From Formosa sediminum (GTDB lineage Bacteria > Bacteroidota > Bacteroidia > Flavobacteriales > Flavobacteriaceae): a stretch of DNA of 64,000 nucleotides. Shown in pieces: positions 1 through 8,714 of the stretch. The position numbers and the translations under genes are program-made. The notes under the pieces were generated by a model. That model was not told the DNA's origin. It was given only the letters and a program-made list of their open reading frames with translations, and did not search any database. The DNA lies in NCBI RefSeq assembly GCF_007197735.1, contig NZ_CP041637.1, positions 2,513,001 to 2,577,000 on the forward strand, in the 5' to 3' direction. The stretch's first letter is position 1. Each line of letters starts with the position of its first letter.

Positions 1-225
1 TATCCAGAAGATAAACTTATTCACTTATCTAAAGAAGTAAAGAAAGTAGTGGATGATAAAGCAAAATATACCGACTGGAATCAACGTGACGATATCAAAG
101 CAGAACTAAAGGTAGATTTAATTATTCTATTAGCCGAAAACGACTACCCACCAGTTACAAAAGATGAGGTATTTAAAGAGATCTTTGAACAGGCAGAGAA
201 TTTTAAGAAGTATAATAATTCATGA
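1..225 (+). CDS. hsdR: Type I restriction enzyme R subunit, C-terminal end (partial)
   Basis: Open from the first base to a TGA at 223-225, so only the last 74 residues are in the window. They include DWNQRDDIKAELK, then a LLAEND-YPP segment and an FEQAENF tail. This is the conserved C-terminal helical pattern of HsdR subunits (DW..RDD...., YPP, ..QAE). In HsdR this region docks the ATP-dependent translocase/endonuclease onto the HsdM/HsdS methyltransferase core. The nuclease and helicase motifs lie outside the window, so activity cannot be judged. The phospholipase-D-like gene that follows 60 bases later fits an accessory gene of a restriction island. Confidence 0.8.
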   Translation, partial: YPEDKLIHLSKEVKKVVDDKAKYTDWNQRDDIKAELKVDLIILLAENDYPPVTKDEVFKEIFEQAENFKKYNNS

Positions 226-285
226 TTATTCGTTGGATTTATAATGCTTTTAAAGCTAAAAATTATAATAAAATATTAACTAACT

Positions 286-1193
286 ATGAGTACATTTTTA
301 ACCGGTGAACAGTTAGAAGATAAATTAACAGACATTATCTGGAATGCTAAAAGGTATGTTATAATTATATCACCATTTATTAAACTAGATGATCATGTAA
401 GAAGCATTTTTGACAAACTGAAGGCTACCCACGAAATTCATCTTATTCTAGTATTTGGGAAAAATGAAGGATATAAGCAAAAGAGCTTTAGGGAAGATGA
501 TTTTGAGTATTTTAAAGCCTTTAAAAATATTTCATACTTTATAATAAAGATCTTCATGCTAAACATTATTGTAATGAACGGGAAGGATTAATTACGTCAT
601 TAAACCTATACGATTATTCAATGATCAACAATATTGAATATGGCGTTCATTTCTCGAAAACTTTATTTAATCCAACTGATAAACTTTTTGAAGAAACAGA
701 AGCATTTACATATAAACTAGTGTTCGAAGAGAGCCACGTGGTTTACTTAAAAAAACCACAATATAAGCGGAAAATGATGGGCATAACTAAAGCCTATCAG
801 AATTCTAAAACACTTTATGATATCTCTGAAAATTTTTTTTGGAATGCAGATTATGAAATTAAATTTTTAAAAGAATTTGATTTTGAAAATGTTAGTGATT
901 TAGAAAAATTTTATAAAAATAAACCCAAAAGACAAATTTCTGAGGATGACAATAAGCAAGCTATACAACAAGAGCACAAATTAGATCCAGAATATGGGTA
1001 TTGTATAAGAACTGGTGTAGAGATACCTTATAACCCAAAACAACCTATGTGTTATAATGCTTGGAAAATTTGGAATAAATATGGTTATGCGGATTTCCCT
1101 GAAAAATATTGTCATAAAACAGGAAAGCCTTCAGAAGGCAAAACTAGTATGGCAAACCCAATATTAGAGCATGAAGAAGTTTCTTCTAGGTAA
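286..1193 (+). pseudogene. Phospholipase-D-fold protein, frameshifted
   Basis: The ATG at 286 opens a frame with an N-terminal PLD-like half (TGEQLEDKLTDIIWNAKRYV, then IIISPFIKL) that ends prematurely at 591. The continuation lies in another frame from about 540: YNKDLHAKHYCNE, with the HxK catalytic motif and a downstream E, then SLNLYDYS, running to the stop at 1193. Restoring one T to the TTT at 538-540 rejoins the frames (ISYF-YNKDLHAKHY). The C-terminus carries a compact Cys/His-rich module (YGYCIRTG, CYNAWKIW, YCHKTGKPS) that I recall at the end of PLD-like proteins in Bacteroidota. PLD proteins with one HxK motif usually act as dimers on phosphodiester bonds. Here the break separates the N-terminal half from the catalytic half. 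It may be a real mutation or a homopolymer sequencing error. Confidence 0.75.
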
Positions 1194-1715
1194 GTTTTTA
1201 GATTATTAGAATCTTATATGGAATGCATTATTTCAGTAAGGCTAGTTTTTAACCTTGGAACATGTGTTTTTAGTAGCTTACTACACCTGAATTGTTAAAG
1301 CCTGATGAGATTTGAGGCACATGCATACATGCAGCCTGCTATTTAGCAGCTGCATGATTATGTTGCATAAATGTTTTGTACGCATGTTGAGCGTGGGGGC
1401 TTTCTGGATAGTTTTCACTATTCTCTAATAGTAGAGCTTCTGCCTGAGTGGTTAAATTCTAATGTGTAATGTTTCGGTTTACTACTCATAATTACTAGAT
1501 TAATAATTAGTAAACAAATTCTCTCAACTTAGAGTCCGGTGTAATGTTGTAATTTCTAGAATGGTAAAAGAGTCTGGTTGGACTGTATTATTAATTTAAA
1601 GACTCAAAAAGCCTTATTAATTCAGTTCATAGCACAAGAAAGAGCTTCTCTTTAAACCTATGTGTTCTTGGGGGAAAACATTCATTAATGATGCTGTATT
1701 ACGTATTTGTCTATA
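1194..1715. other. Gene-poor gap between restriction and zinc loci
   Basis: No credible intact gene was seen. The stretch contains an esterase-gene relic on the minus strand (1339-1458, listed separately). A short hairpin (GCAGC-C-TGCT / AGCA-GCTGC, 1331-1353, one bulged base) overlaps the relic's stop codon. The rest (1459-1715) is AT-rich, with no promoter or operator that I can defend. Confidence 0.5.
1339..1458 (-). pseudogene. Relic: C-terminus of a siderophore-esterase-like gene
   Basis: Read on the minus strand, this gives about 39 codons, including QAEALLLENSENYPESPHAQ, and then a TAG stop (1339-1341). It matches the last residues of the intact esterase at 14073-15161 (QAEALLLKNSENYPNSAHAQ). 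At the nucleotide level 1405-1448 and 14118-14161 differ at only 2 of 44 positions. A stop codon (1459-1461) lies immediately upstream and no further similarity to the esterase is visible, so the rest of the gene is gone. The differing C-terminal tail suggests a paralogue rather than a simple copy. Confidence 0.75.
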
Positions 1716-2096
1716 TTATGTAAAGCATAGCTCGCACAGTCCTTGAATTAAAATTTGAGACACTTCAACTTTCCGATTTGGTATTTTAGGAATAGACATA
1801 TTAATAGGTAAACAATCGACTTTACCACACTTTAAGCATTGAAAATGGGGGTGCACGTCTTTATGCTCGGAAGTGGAACATCCATTGCATTTGGCATACC
1901 ATTTAAGACCTTCTTTACCTAAAAAAGAATGTAAAATACCATCTTCTTCAAGCTTGTCTAATACACGGTAAATGGTTGTTTTATTAAATTTTGAATCTAA
2001 TTGTTCAATTAATTGTTTAGCAGAAATAGCTTCGTTGCTGTCTTTAAATTCATTAAGTAATGCTTCAACCGATTTTGTTTTCCTAATTACACCCAT
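1716..2096 (-). CDS. zur: Fur-family transcriptional regulator, probable zinc sensor Zur
   Basis: At 126 residues this is typical of short Fur-family proteins. The N-terminal winged helix carries a recognition helix near residues 39-55 (KTTIYRVLDKLEEDGIL). The dimerisation domain has HPHFQCLKCG (His82, His84, Cys87, Cys90) and a second pair, Cys121/Cys124 (LCELC), forming the usual structural zinc site. The gene is divergent from an array of zinc-starvation genes (MerC, FolE, COG0523 GTPases). The shared 88-base promoter holds two identical palindromes, which argues for Zur over Fur or PerR. The function follows from family and context; metal specificity is inferred. Autoregulation is likely because one palindrome lies about 25 bases upstream of its own start. 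Confidence 0.85.
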   Translation of the reverse strand: MGVIRKTKSVEALLNEFKDSNEAISAKQLIEQLDSKFNKTTIYRVLDKLEEDGILHSFLGKEGLKWYAKCNGCSTSEHKDVHPHFQCLKCGKVDCLPINMSIPKIPNRKVEVSQILIQGLCELCFT

Positions 2097-2120
2097 ATTA
2101 CAAATATAAAAATTTTTAAA

Positions 2121-2133
2121 GCAACTTAGTTGC
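2121..2133. promoter_or_regulatory. Putative Zur operator 1 (GCAACTtAGTTGC)
   Basis: A perfect 13-base inverted repeat with a single central base, lying in the divergent promoter between zur and the merC/folE array. The same palindrome recurs 38 bases away (centre to centre). Two copies of one palindrome next to a Fur-family gene are the expected look of an autoregulated operator. Assignment to Zur is inference. Confidence 0.7.
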
Positions 2134-2157
2134 AGTAGTGATATTATTGTTTAGTTT

Positions 2158-2172
2158 TGCAACTCAGTTGCA
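2158..2172. promoter_or_regulatory. Putative Zur operator 2 (TGCAACTcAGTTGCA)
   Basis: A perfect 15-base palindrome that shares its 13-base core with the site at 2121-2133 except for the central base. It ends 12 bases before the merC-like start codon, so bound repressor would block transcription or initiation of the zinc array. I found no third intergenic copy in the window. Confidence 0.72.
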
Positions 2173-2184
2173 TTAATAAATTAT

Positions 2185-2589
2185 ATGATATTCATCAAAC
2201 AAAAACCAGACGATTTAGGAGCTCTAGCAAGTACATTGTGCCTTTTGCATTGTATAGCGACTCCTTTTTTATTTCTTGCCCAAAGTTGTGCCATACATTG
2301 TAGTGAAGACGCGCCTGTGTGGTGGAGGCTTATAGATTATTTCTTTTTAGTGGTGTCTTTCTTTGCGGTATATCGCTCTACACAAACTACTAGTAGTGCA
2401 TGGATGAAACCGGCATTATGGGCGAGCTGGGGCGTGTTATTTTTTGTAATTATAAACGAAAAAATGGCATGGTTTCCCATACCAGAATATGGCATTTATA
2501 TGCCTGCACTAGCATTAATTGTATTGCATCTCTATAATAGGACATATTGCCAATGTAACTCTAATACATGTTGTACTCATGAAACGTAA
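2185..2589 (+). CDS. MerC-domain inner-membrane protein
   Basis: 134 residues with about four hydrophobic segments. The MerC signature LCLLHCIATPF puts Cys19, His22 and Cys23 at the start of the first membrane helix, and the C-terminal tail is Cys-rich (CQCNSNTCCTHE). MerC proteins move Hg(II) or other soft metals across the inner membrane. Here the gene sits 12 bases behind a Zur-type palindrome and overlaps folE, so zinc uptake or handling is more likely than mercury resistance. No merA, merR or merT-like gene is nearby. The family call is firm; the metal is inferred from context. Confidence 0.82.
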   Translation: MIFIKQKPDDLGALASTLCLLHCIATPFLFLAQSCAIHCSEDAPVWWRLIDYFFLVVSFFAVYRSTQTTSSAWMKPALWASWGVLFFVIINEKMAWFPIPEYGIYMPALALIVLHLYNRTYCQCNSNTCCTHET

Positions 2590-3244
2590 AGACGCTATTA
2601 TATTAACAGGAGACCATCATTTATCTACGAGTATTAGAACCCCATTAAGGGCTGATGCTTTTGATAAAACGGATGCCGAAAAGATTGAAAACATCCAACA
2701 TCATTTTAAAATGATAATGGAAGAACTGGGTTTGGATTTAACCGATGATAGTTTGTCGGGTACGCCTTATCGTGTGGCTAAAATGTATGTGCATGAGTTG
2801 TTTTATGGTTTAAATCCAGCACATAAACCCAAGTTGTCTACTTTCGAAAATAAGTATAGTTATAAAAAAATGTTAGTCGAACAACACATCACTATAGATT
2901 CGGCATGCGAGCATCATTTTTTACCTATTGTTGGCTATGCTCATGTGGGGTATATACCTAAGGATAAAGTTGTAGGGCTTTCTAAAATTAATCGTTTAGT
3001 CGATTATTATGCGCGTAGGCCACAAGTACAAGAGCGTTTAGTGCTTCAAGTTTTAAACGATTTGCAAGAGGTATTAGACACTAAAGATGTTATTGTATCT
3101 GTAACGGCAAAGCACTTATGTGTATCGTCTAGAGGCATAAAAGACCAAAGTAGTTATACCACAACATTAGAGTATGGTGGTGCGTTCTCAGATCCTAATA
3201 CCCGGCAAGAGTTTTTAAATATTGTTTCACAAACCGCCCTTTAA
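2579..3244 (+). CDS. folE: GTP cyclohydrolase I
   Basis: Catalyses GTP to dihydroneopterin triphosphate, the first step of folate and pterin synthesis. I chose the ATG at 2579 because it overlaps the upstream stop by 11 bases and because it gives 221 residues with the zinc ligands at Cys110 and Cys181, the E. coli FolE numbering. A longer frame from 2519 would run inside merC. Visible motifs: GTPYRVAKMYVHELFYGL, SACEHHFLP, GLSKINRLVDYYARRPQ, HLCVSSRGI. All zinc ligands (Cys110, His113, Cys181) are retained, so this is the zinc-dependent type. That is unexpected in a zinc-starvation operon, where a metal-flexible replacement is usual. It may be an extra copy that keeps flux up when the enzyme is under-metallated. 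Confidence 0.92.
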   Translation: MKRKDAIILTGDHHLSTSIRTPLRADAFDKTDAEKIENIQHHFKMIMEELGLDLTDDSLSGTPYRVAKMYVHELFYGLNPAHKPKLSTFENKYSYKKMLVEQHITIDSACEHHFLPIVGYAHVGYIPKDKVVGLSKINRLVDYYARRPQVQERLVLQVLNDLQEVLDTKDVIVSVTAKHLCVSSRGIKDQSSYTTTLEYGGAFSDPNTRQEFLNIVSQTAL

Positions 3245-3301
3245 AACAGGATGATTTACCGTAGTACTACTCTGTAAATTGGATTTCTAAAAATTAGAGT
3301 T

Positions 3302-3847
3302 ATGGAAACAATAATTGCTATAGTTGGGTTTCTTGGTGCAGGAAAAACAACCGTACTAAAACATATCGTTAAACATGCTATTGGTAGTGGTTGGCAGCCT
3401 TATGTGGTGCTAAACGATTACGAAAACGCCCATTTGGATGCGGTTCAGTTAACATCATATTTAGATTCAAAATGGATTCAGCCCCTTACCGGGAGTTGTA
3501 TTTGTTGTGGAATTATGTACGGCTTATTAATTAAAAAGAGTTATAACCATAAACCTGAAACTATTGAAGAGATTGATTTTGATAAGGTTATAGTCACAGA
3601 AGTGGTAGAACATGTTGATGAAGAAGACATTTTTATTTTAAAAAACAATAGAGATACAGGTCATTGGAACTACGGACTACCTTTACAAATAGGGGCTATA
3701 GAAGATAACTTAACACCAACAGCAAATCCTATAACAGATGGTAGAGCTTGGGAAACGGGTACCTATTACTATGGTGTAGTATATACAAACCTTTCTTACA
3801 ATAGAAGCACCTTTAAGTACATAGAATTTGATATTAAAATGGAATAA
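3302..3847 (+). pseudogene. Mosaic ORF: COG0523 GTPase N-terminus joined to a DUF4625-lipoprotein C-terminus
   Basis: Residues 1-71 are the start of a G3E/COG0523 GTPase: P-loop [10 protein letters not shown], then LNDYENAHLDA and the metal-binding CxCC (Cys66, Cys68, Cys69). From about residue 72 (base ~3515) the frame becomes the C-terminus of the lipoprotein encoded at 4264-5241. YGLLIKKSYNHKPE matches YMLLINKKNQHKPE, and DGRAWETGTYYYGVVY matches DLKAWESGTYYVGFIY. The GTPase switch and guanine-specificity motifs are missing, and the lipoprotein half has lost its signal peptide. A working protein is unlikely, although the frame is open. The rest of the GTPase is at 3931-4215. Confidence 0.8.
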
Positions 3848-3930
3848 TATAACAAGCAGTGTTAAATTCATCTTTAACACTGCTTTTTCACTCAAAACTA
3901 TATTAGAAAAACCACATTATTTTATAATTC

Positions 3931-4215
3931 ATGAAAAAATTAGCTGTTACTGTATTAAATGATTTTTAGGCGCTGGAAAGACCAAAGCATGAAATTTGTA
4001 AAGCACTTCCGAAAGGCATACTTCGTGTAAAAGGCTGTACTCAAATTGGTAGGACAGAGCAGTATACCTATTTTGAAAGAACACCAGATTGTACCATGTT
4101 TATTAGACCTTTTAATGGTGTACCCATTACAGGTTCTAAATTATTAACTATTGGTCCCGGTAGTGTGCCTTTTATTTTAAAACAGGCTATTCAATTTAGT
4201 TTTAATAAAAAATAA
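3931..4215 (+). pseudogene. COG0523 GTPase remnant: short N-terminus of one copy, C-terminus of another
   Basis: It begins ATGAAAAAATTAGCTGTTAC, encoding MKKLAVTVLN, and a frameshifted FLGAGKT follows. This parallels [18 protein letters not shown] at 5363. Within about 20 codons it switches to KHEICKALPKGILRVKG, followed by YFERTP and TGSKLLTIGPGSVP. That is the CobW-C-terminal region of the same GTPase subtype whose N-terminus lies at 3302. So 3302-3514 and about 3985-4215 look like the two ends of one gene whose middle was replaced. No intact frame remains. Confidence 0.78.
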
Positions 4216-4263
4216 TATGCAATCTAAAAATAAAAAGAATTAACCACTTATTTAATATATATA

Positions 4264-5241
4264 ATGATGAACACAACATTTAAAAACAAATTACATTCTT
4301 TATTATTACCTAGTCTTTTATTTACGCTTTTATTTACGTCTTGTAGCAGTGATGATGCCGACGTTATTCTTCCTGTGCCTACTATTTCAGAAGTAGAAAT
4401 AGGTCTTGGTAATAACGAAATTGGAGTTGTGGGGCGTGATTTTCACTTTAATGCAGAGATTTTAGCCGGGGATAAAATAGATTTAGTAACCATTCAATTT
4501 AGGCAACGATCTGAAGAAACTTATTCTGAAGCATGGAGCTACGAAATAATTTGGGATGATTACAAAGGCGTGAAAAATGCCACCGTACACAAGCACTTTG
4601 ATATTCCTATGGATGCCATTGAAGGGAATTACGATCTTGTGATTACAATTTCAGATGAAAACGGAACCCTATTAGAAGAAGTAAGAAATGTTACAATTTA
4701 TTTACCAGAGCATCTTCCTGTAGATCCGCAACTTTTAGAGTTTACTGTGGCTGCACGAAGCGACAGTTATAGAGTCTTGTATATTCATTCTTTAGGAGGT
4801 TACCGAGATCCAGAAACACTAGAATATGGTAATTACAATGTTTATATTGATAAGGGGGAAACCTTGGATGCTTCAGTGAACCTTGGTGGTTTAAAAGATG
4901 ATGGGGTAGTATATATGTTATTAATTAATAAAAAAAACCAGCATAAACCTGAATCCATTTCTAGTATCGATTTTTCTAAAGTGGTAGTAATAGATGTTTT
5001 TGAACACACTGCTTTGGAACAAACAGAAAGATGGAGTAATATACACTACGAACGTCCTAACTTCCCTGATATATCTAGGTTATTAGTAGGAGCTTCTGTA
5101 GATAATAACATGCCTACTCCAAGTCCTATTTCTGACCTCAAAGCTTGGGAGTCAGGAACCTATTATGTTGGATTTATTTATAAAAACACCACTCATAATA
5201 TAGAACTATTTCAATACATGGAGCTATCATTAAATTTTTAA
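4264..5241 (+). CDS. DUF4625-type surface or periplasmic lipoprotein
   Basis: 325 residues. A hydrophobic signal sequence ends in a lipobox (LLFTSC) at about residue 26, followed by an acidic SSDDAD stretch, as in many Bacteroidota lipoproteins exported past the inner membrane. The start PTISEVEIGLGNNEIGVVG and the DFHFNAEILAGDKI segment resemble DUF4625 domains, an Ig-like fold of unknown role. The C-terminal half (residues ~155-325) is beta-rich with no recognised motif. A diverged copy of its last ~110 residues is fused to the GTPase fragment at 3302, so the gene was once duplicated. Its place inside the zinc array suggests metal capture or an accessory to a metal receptor, but no metal-binding cluster is obvious. 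Confidence 0.7.
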   Translation: MMNTTFKNKLHSLLLPSLLFTLLFTSCSSDDADVILPVPTISEVEIGLGNNEIGVVGRDFHFNAEILAGDKIDLVTIQFRQRSEETYSEAWSYEIIWDDYKGVKNATVHKHFDIPMDAIEGNYDLVITISDENGTLLEEVRNVTIYLPEHLPVDPQLLEFTVAARSDSYRVLYIHSLGGYRDPETLEYGNYNVYIDKGETLDASVNLGGLKDDGVVYMLLINKKNQHKPESISSIDFSKVVVIDVFEHTALEQTERWSNIHYERPNFPDISRLLVGASVDNNMPTPSPISDLKAWESGTYYVGFIYKNTTHNIELFQYMELSLNF

Positions 5242-5362
5242 ATAAATAACTCTAAAAATAGGATACAAATTTTTGATTTTATTATTCAAACATCAGAAGG
5301 ATAAGTTGGAAAAATAAAAGATATAAATGTTCTCGATAATATATTTAAAAACAAATTCTTAA

Positions 5363-7303
5363 ATGAAAAAATTACCAGTAACGGTTTTAAGTGGTTTCCT
5401 AGGCGCAGGAAAAACAACTTTGTTGAATCATATTTTACACAACAAACAGGGTTTGAAAGTTGCTGTTATTGTAAATGATATGAGCGAAGTAAATATTGAT
5501 GCTCAGTTTATTGAAAATGAAAATATATTGTCTAGAACCGAAGAAAAACTAGTAGAAATGTCTAACGGTTGTATTTGTTGTACGCTTAGAGAAGACTTAA
5601 TGGTTGAAGTTAAAAAACTAGCGGCGCACAATAAGTTCGATTATTTATTGATAGAGAGCACAGGTATTAGCGAACCCATTCCTGTAGCACAAACCTTTAC
5701 GTTTGAAAGCGAAGATGGTAACATAGATTTAAGCAAGTTTAGTTATGTAGATACCATGGTTACGGTTGTAGATGCTTTTAATTTCTTAAAAGATTTCTCT
5801 AGTGCCGATTATTTGGCAACGCGAGAACTTACAGATATTGCTGGTGACGATAGAACTATTGTGAACCTATTAACCGATCAGATTGAGTTTGCGAATGTAA
5901 TTATGATCAATAAAACAGATCTTGTAAGTCCTGATCAGCTAAAAGAATTGAAAAGCATCATTCATAAATTGAATCCAGAAGCAAAAATTTATCTGACTAA
6001 TCAATCAAACATTGACTTAGATGCTGTAATTAATACGGGGTTATTTGATTATGAAAAAGCAGAAGCTTCCGCAGGTTGGCTAAAAGAACTTGAAAATGAG
6101 CATACGCCAGAAACTGAAGAATATGGTATTAGTTCTTTTGTATTTAGAAGTCATAAACCTTTTCATCCCGAACGTTTATTTAATTATTTAAACACCGATT
6201 TTCCTCAAAATATCATAAGAAGTAAAGGCTTGTTTTGGTTGGCCTCAAGATCTAACCAAGCGTTGTTATGGAGTTCTGCAGGAGGCTCTTGTACAGCTGA
6301 TTCTGCAGGCGTTTGGTGGGCATCGATGCCTTTTGCCGAGCGAATGAATTATGCTGCTTTTAATGACAATAAAACAGAAATTGAAACCGATTGGAATGTG
6401 TTATTTGGCGACCGAAAAATAGAGTTGGTTTTTATTGGTCAGCATCTAAATAAAACCCTTATGATAGAGCAACTTCAATCCTGTTTACTTACAGATGATG
6501 AAGTTGAGCAATGGAAAAACAAAGCCTTTCCTCAAGAAGATCAAATGGCCAATTATAAAATAAAGTGTAATAAAAAAAACATACAAATGATAAAAACAGA
6601 ACAATTAACCAAAACATATGGTGATTTTACAGCCTTAGATGAACTTTCCCTACACGTAAAACCTGGAGAAATATATTGTCTTTTAGGCGCCAATGGTGCA
6701 GGGAAATCGACAACAATAAATTTATTACTAGGTTTTCTTAAACCCACTTCTGGAACAGCGAGTATTAATGGAAAAGTTGTTGATGGGAATAGTCTAGAGA
6801 CAAAAAAAGATATAGCCTATATTCCTGAAAATTTAATGTTGTATCCAACGCTTACAGCCATGGAAAATCTTGATTATTTTTCTGGAATTGGTGGACAAAA
6901 AATAAAAAAAACAGTATTAGAAGCGCTTTTAACTAAAGCAGGATTACAAGAAGATGCATTTTATAAACGCACACAAACGTTTTCTAAAGGGATGCGACAA
7001 AAAGTAGGAATTGCCATTGCCTTAGCAAAAGGTGCAAAGGCATTACTATTAGACGAACCTACATCGGGATTAGACCCTAAAGCAAGTAACGATTTTGGAT
7101 TGTTGTTACAAGCGCTAAAACAAAATAATGTGGCGATTTTAATGGCTACGCATGATATTTTTAGAGCCAAGGAAATAGCAACTAAGATTGGTATTATGAA
7201 AAATGGAAAGTTATTAGAGCAGTTTAACTCTCATGATATTTCTTTATCAGAATTGGAGCAAGCTTACCTAAAAACCATGGACTATAAAGCATTAGACGCA
7301 TGA
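5363..7303 (+). CDS. COG0523 (G3E) GTPase read in frame into an ABC ATPase
   Basis: Residues 1 to ~395 form a complete G3E GTPase: P-loop [10 protein letters not shown] (10-19), Cys70-x-Cys72-Cys73, ESTGISEP, guanine-recognition NKTD, and a CobW C-terminal domain ending near [10 protein letters not shown]. This is the family of zinc metallochaperones (ZNG1/ZigA-like) commonly under Zur control. Residues 409-646 form a NosF-like ABC ATPase: GANGAGKST from 442, [10 protein letters not shown] signature, [11 protein letters not shown]. The 14-residue linker ([14 protein letters not shown]) looks like translated intergenic DNA, so loss of the GTPase stop probably created the fusion. The ATPase may also start on its own at the ATG at 6587. 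It overlaps the downstream permease by 4 bases. Confidence 0.85.
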   Translation: MKKLPVTVLSGFLGAGKTTLLNHILHNKQGLKVAVIVNDMSEVNIDAQFIENENILSRTEEKLVEMSNGCICCTLREDLMVEVKKLAAHNKFDYLLIESTGISEPIPVAQTFTFESEDGNIDLSKFSYVDTMVTVVDAFNFLKDFSSADYLATRELTDIAGDDRTIVNLLTDQIEFANVIMINKTDLVSPDQLKELKSIIHKLNPEAKIYLTNQSNIDLDAVINTGLFDYEKAEASAGWLKELENEHTPETEEYGISSFVFRSHKPFHPERLFNYLNTDFPQNIIRSKGLFWLASRSNQALLWSSAGGSCTADSAGVWWASMPFAERMNYAAFNDNKTEIETDWNVLFGDRKIELVFIGQHLNKTLMIEQLQSCLLTDDEVEQWKNKAFPQEDQMANYKIKCNKKNIQMIKTEQLTKTYGDFTALDELSLHVKPGEIYCLLGANGAGKSTTINLLLGFLKPTSGTASINGKVVDGNSLETKKDIAYIPENLMLYPTLTAMENLDYFSGIGGQKIKKTVLEALLTKAGLQEDAFYKRTQTFSKGMRQKVGIAIALAKGAKALLLDEPTSGLDPKASNDFGLLLQALKQNNVAILMATHDIFRAKEIATKIGIMKNGKLLEQFNSHDISLSELEQAYLKTMDYKALDA

Positions 7304-8706
7304 TTAGAAAAACGATAATAAAAGAATTAAAAGAATTCTTTAGGGATGGTCGTATTAAAATTTCAGGAGGTATTGTATTACTGTTATTAAGTGTTTCAAT
7401 TTGGATTAGTTACAACCAATATACAAGTACGACTAAAGAAGTTGAAACGGCAAAACTAGCTGAACGCGCCATTTGGGAAAATCAAGGCGATAAAAATCCT
7501 CATTCTGCAGCGCATTATGGAACCTATGTATTTAAACCCAAACATCCACTTTCTCTTTTAGACCAAGGTGTAGATAAATACATAGGAACATCAATATTCC
7601 TAACCGCCCATAACCGTAATGAAGCAGAATATAGTAATGTTGCTGATCAAACAGGGTTAGCGCGTTTTGGTGTGCTTTCTCCAGATTTTGTATTGCTTTT
7701 TATTATACCGTTACTTATTATTTTAATGGGGTATAATAGCATTACCAAAGAAAGAGAAATGGGAACCATGTCCTTGTTAAAAAGTCAGGGTGCAACATTT
7801 TGGAAACTAATTTCTGGTAAATGGTTGGCTATTTTTATTCCTATTTTCGGGATTACGACACTGTTATTTAGTATTGCAGGCGTATTACTTTCTTCAATAA
7901 ACGGATATACCGCATTTAGTTGGTCGGCTTTGGGAGCTCTATATGTAGTTTACTTGTGCTATTATGCTATATTTATAAACATCGTGCTTTTAGTGTCTCA
8001 ACGCGTTAAAAAATCAGGGGTATCTCTTGTAATATTATTGGGGGTTTGGATTATGTCTTGTTTAGCAGCGCCTAAAGCAGCCAGTAATTTTGCAGAATCT
8101 AAATATCCTTATCCAACGCGTCAGGAATTTGCTACTAAGGTTCAAGAAGCTAAAAAGCAAGGTTTAGATGGCCATAACCCTTGGAGTGAAGAATCTAAAA
8201 AATTAGAACAAGATGTATTGTCTGAATATGGTGTAGATAGTATACAGCAACTTCCTTTTAATTTTGCAGCTTACCGTATGCAGAAAGGAGAGGAATACCA
8301 AGCTTCTATTTATAAAAGCAATTATGCCGCTTTAAAAACATTATTTGAAAAACAGGCAGATACATATAATACGTTATCTATACTTTCTCCATTTCTTCCT
8401 GCTCGATTTTTATCAATGGGAATTGCCCGCACAGATTATTATTCGCATTGGAGTTTTACCGATGCTTCTGAAGATTACCGTATTACCACCCAAAAATTCT
8501 TGAATGATAATTTAGCAAATAACACTACATATGGAGAACGTGGTTATTTAGCGAGTGCAGATACCTGGAAAGAATTACCGAAATTTAACTACCAACCACA
8601 AGGATTGACTGCTGTTTTAAAGCAACAGCAGTCAAGTATATTGGCATTATTGGTTTGGGTTATTTTCTCCACGGCTTTACTTTTCATTTTTAAACCTAAA
8701 AACTAA
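7300..8706 (+). CDS. ABC-2 type permease, DUF3526 family (first of pair)
   Basis: 468 residues with one N-terminal membrane helix, a large extracytoplasmic region (~45-130) and a cluster of helices (~138-260). A second extracytoplasmic segment and a C-terminal helix follow. The cytoplasmic loop [19 protein letters not shown] is the coupling-helix pattern of ABC-2 permeases such as NosY. Its ATG overlaps the ATPase stop (ATGA), so translation is coupled to the NosF-like ATPase. With the next gene it probably forms the membrane part of one transporter. Substrate unknown; a role in zinc starvation is inferred from the array. Confidence 0.8.
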   Translation: MIRKTIIKELKEFFRDGRIKISGGIVLLLLSVSIWISYNQYTSTTKEVETAKLAERAIWENQGDKNPHSAAHYGTYVFKPKHPLSLLDQGVDKYIGTSIFLTAHNRNEAEYSNVADQTGLARFGVLSPDFVLLFIIPLLIILMGYNSITKEREMGTMSLLKSQGATFWKLISGKWLAIFIPIFGITTLLFSIAGVLLSSINGYTAFSWSALGALYVVYLCYYAIFINIVLLVSQRVKKSGVSLVILLGVWIMSCLAAPKAASNFAESKYPYPTRQEFATKVQEAKKQGLDGHNPWSEESKKLEQDVLSEYGVDSIQQLPFNFAAYRMQKGEEYQASIYKSNYAALKTLFEKQADTYNTLSILSPFLPARFLSMGIARTDYYSHWSFTDASEDYRITTQKFLNDNLANNTTYGERGYLASADTWKELPKFNYQPQGLTAVLKQQQSSILALLVWVIFSTALLFIFKPKN

Positions 8707-8714
8707 AAAAATAG

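Noticed and set aside
530-545. Programmed -1 frameshift in the phospholipase-D-like gene
   Set aside because: No slippery heptamer of the X XXY YYZ type and no following pseudoknot-like structure is visible; a lost T in TTT explains the frames simply.
1716-2096. The Fur-family gene as an iron Fur or PerR
   Set aside because: The divergent genes are zinc-related (MerC, FolE, COG0523) and the palindromes do not resemble Fur or Per boxes; Zur fits better.
2519-2578. Longer start for GTP cyclohydrolase at 2519
   Set aside because: It would run 60 bases inside the merC-like gene in another frame; the ATG at 2579 gives the family length and E. coli-like zinc-ligand numbering.
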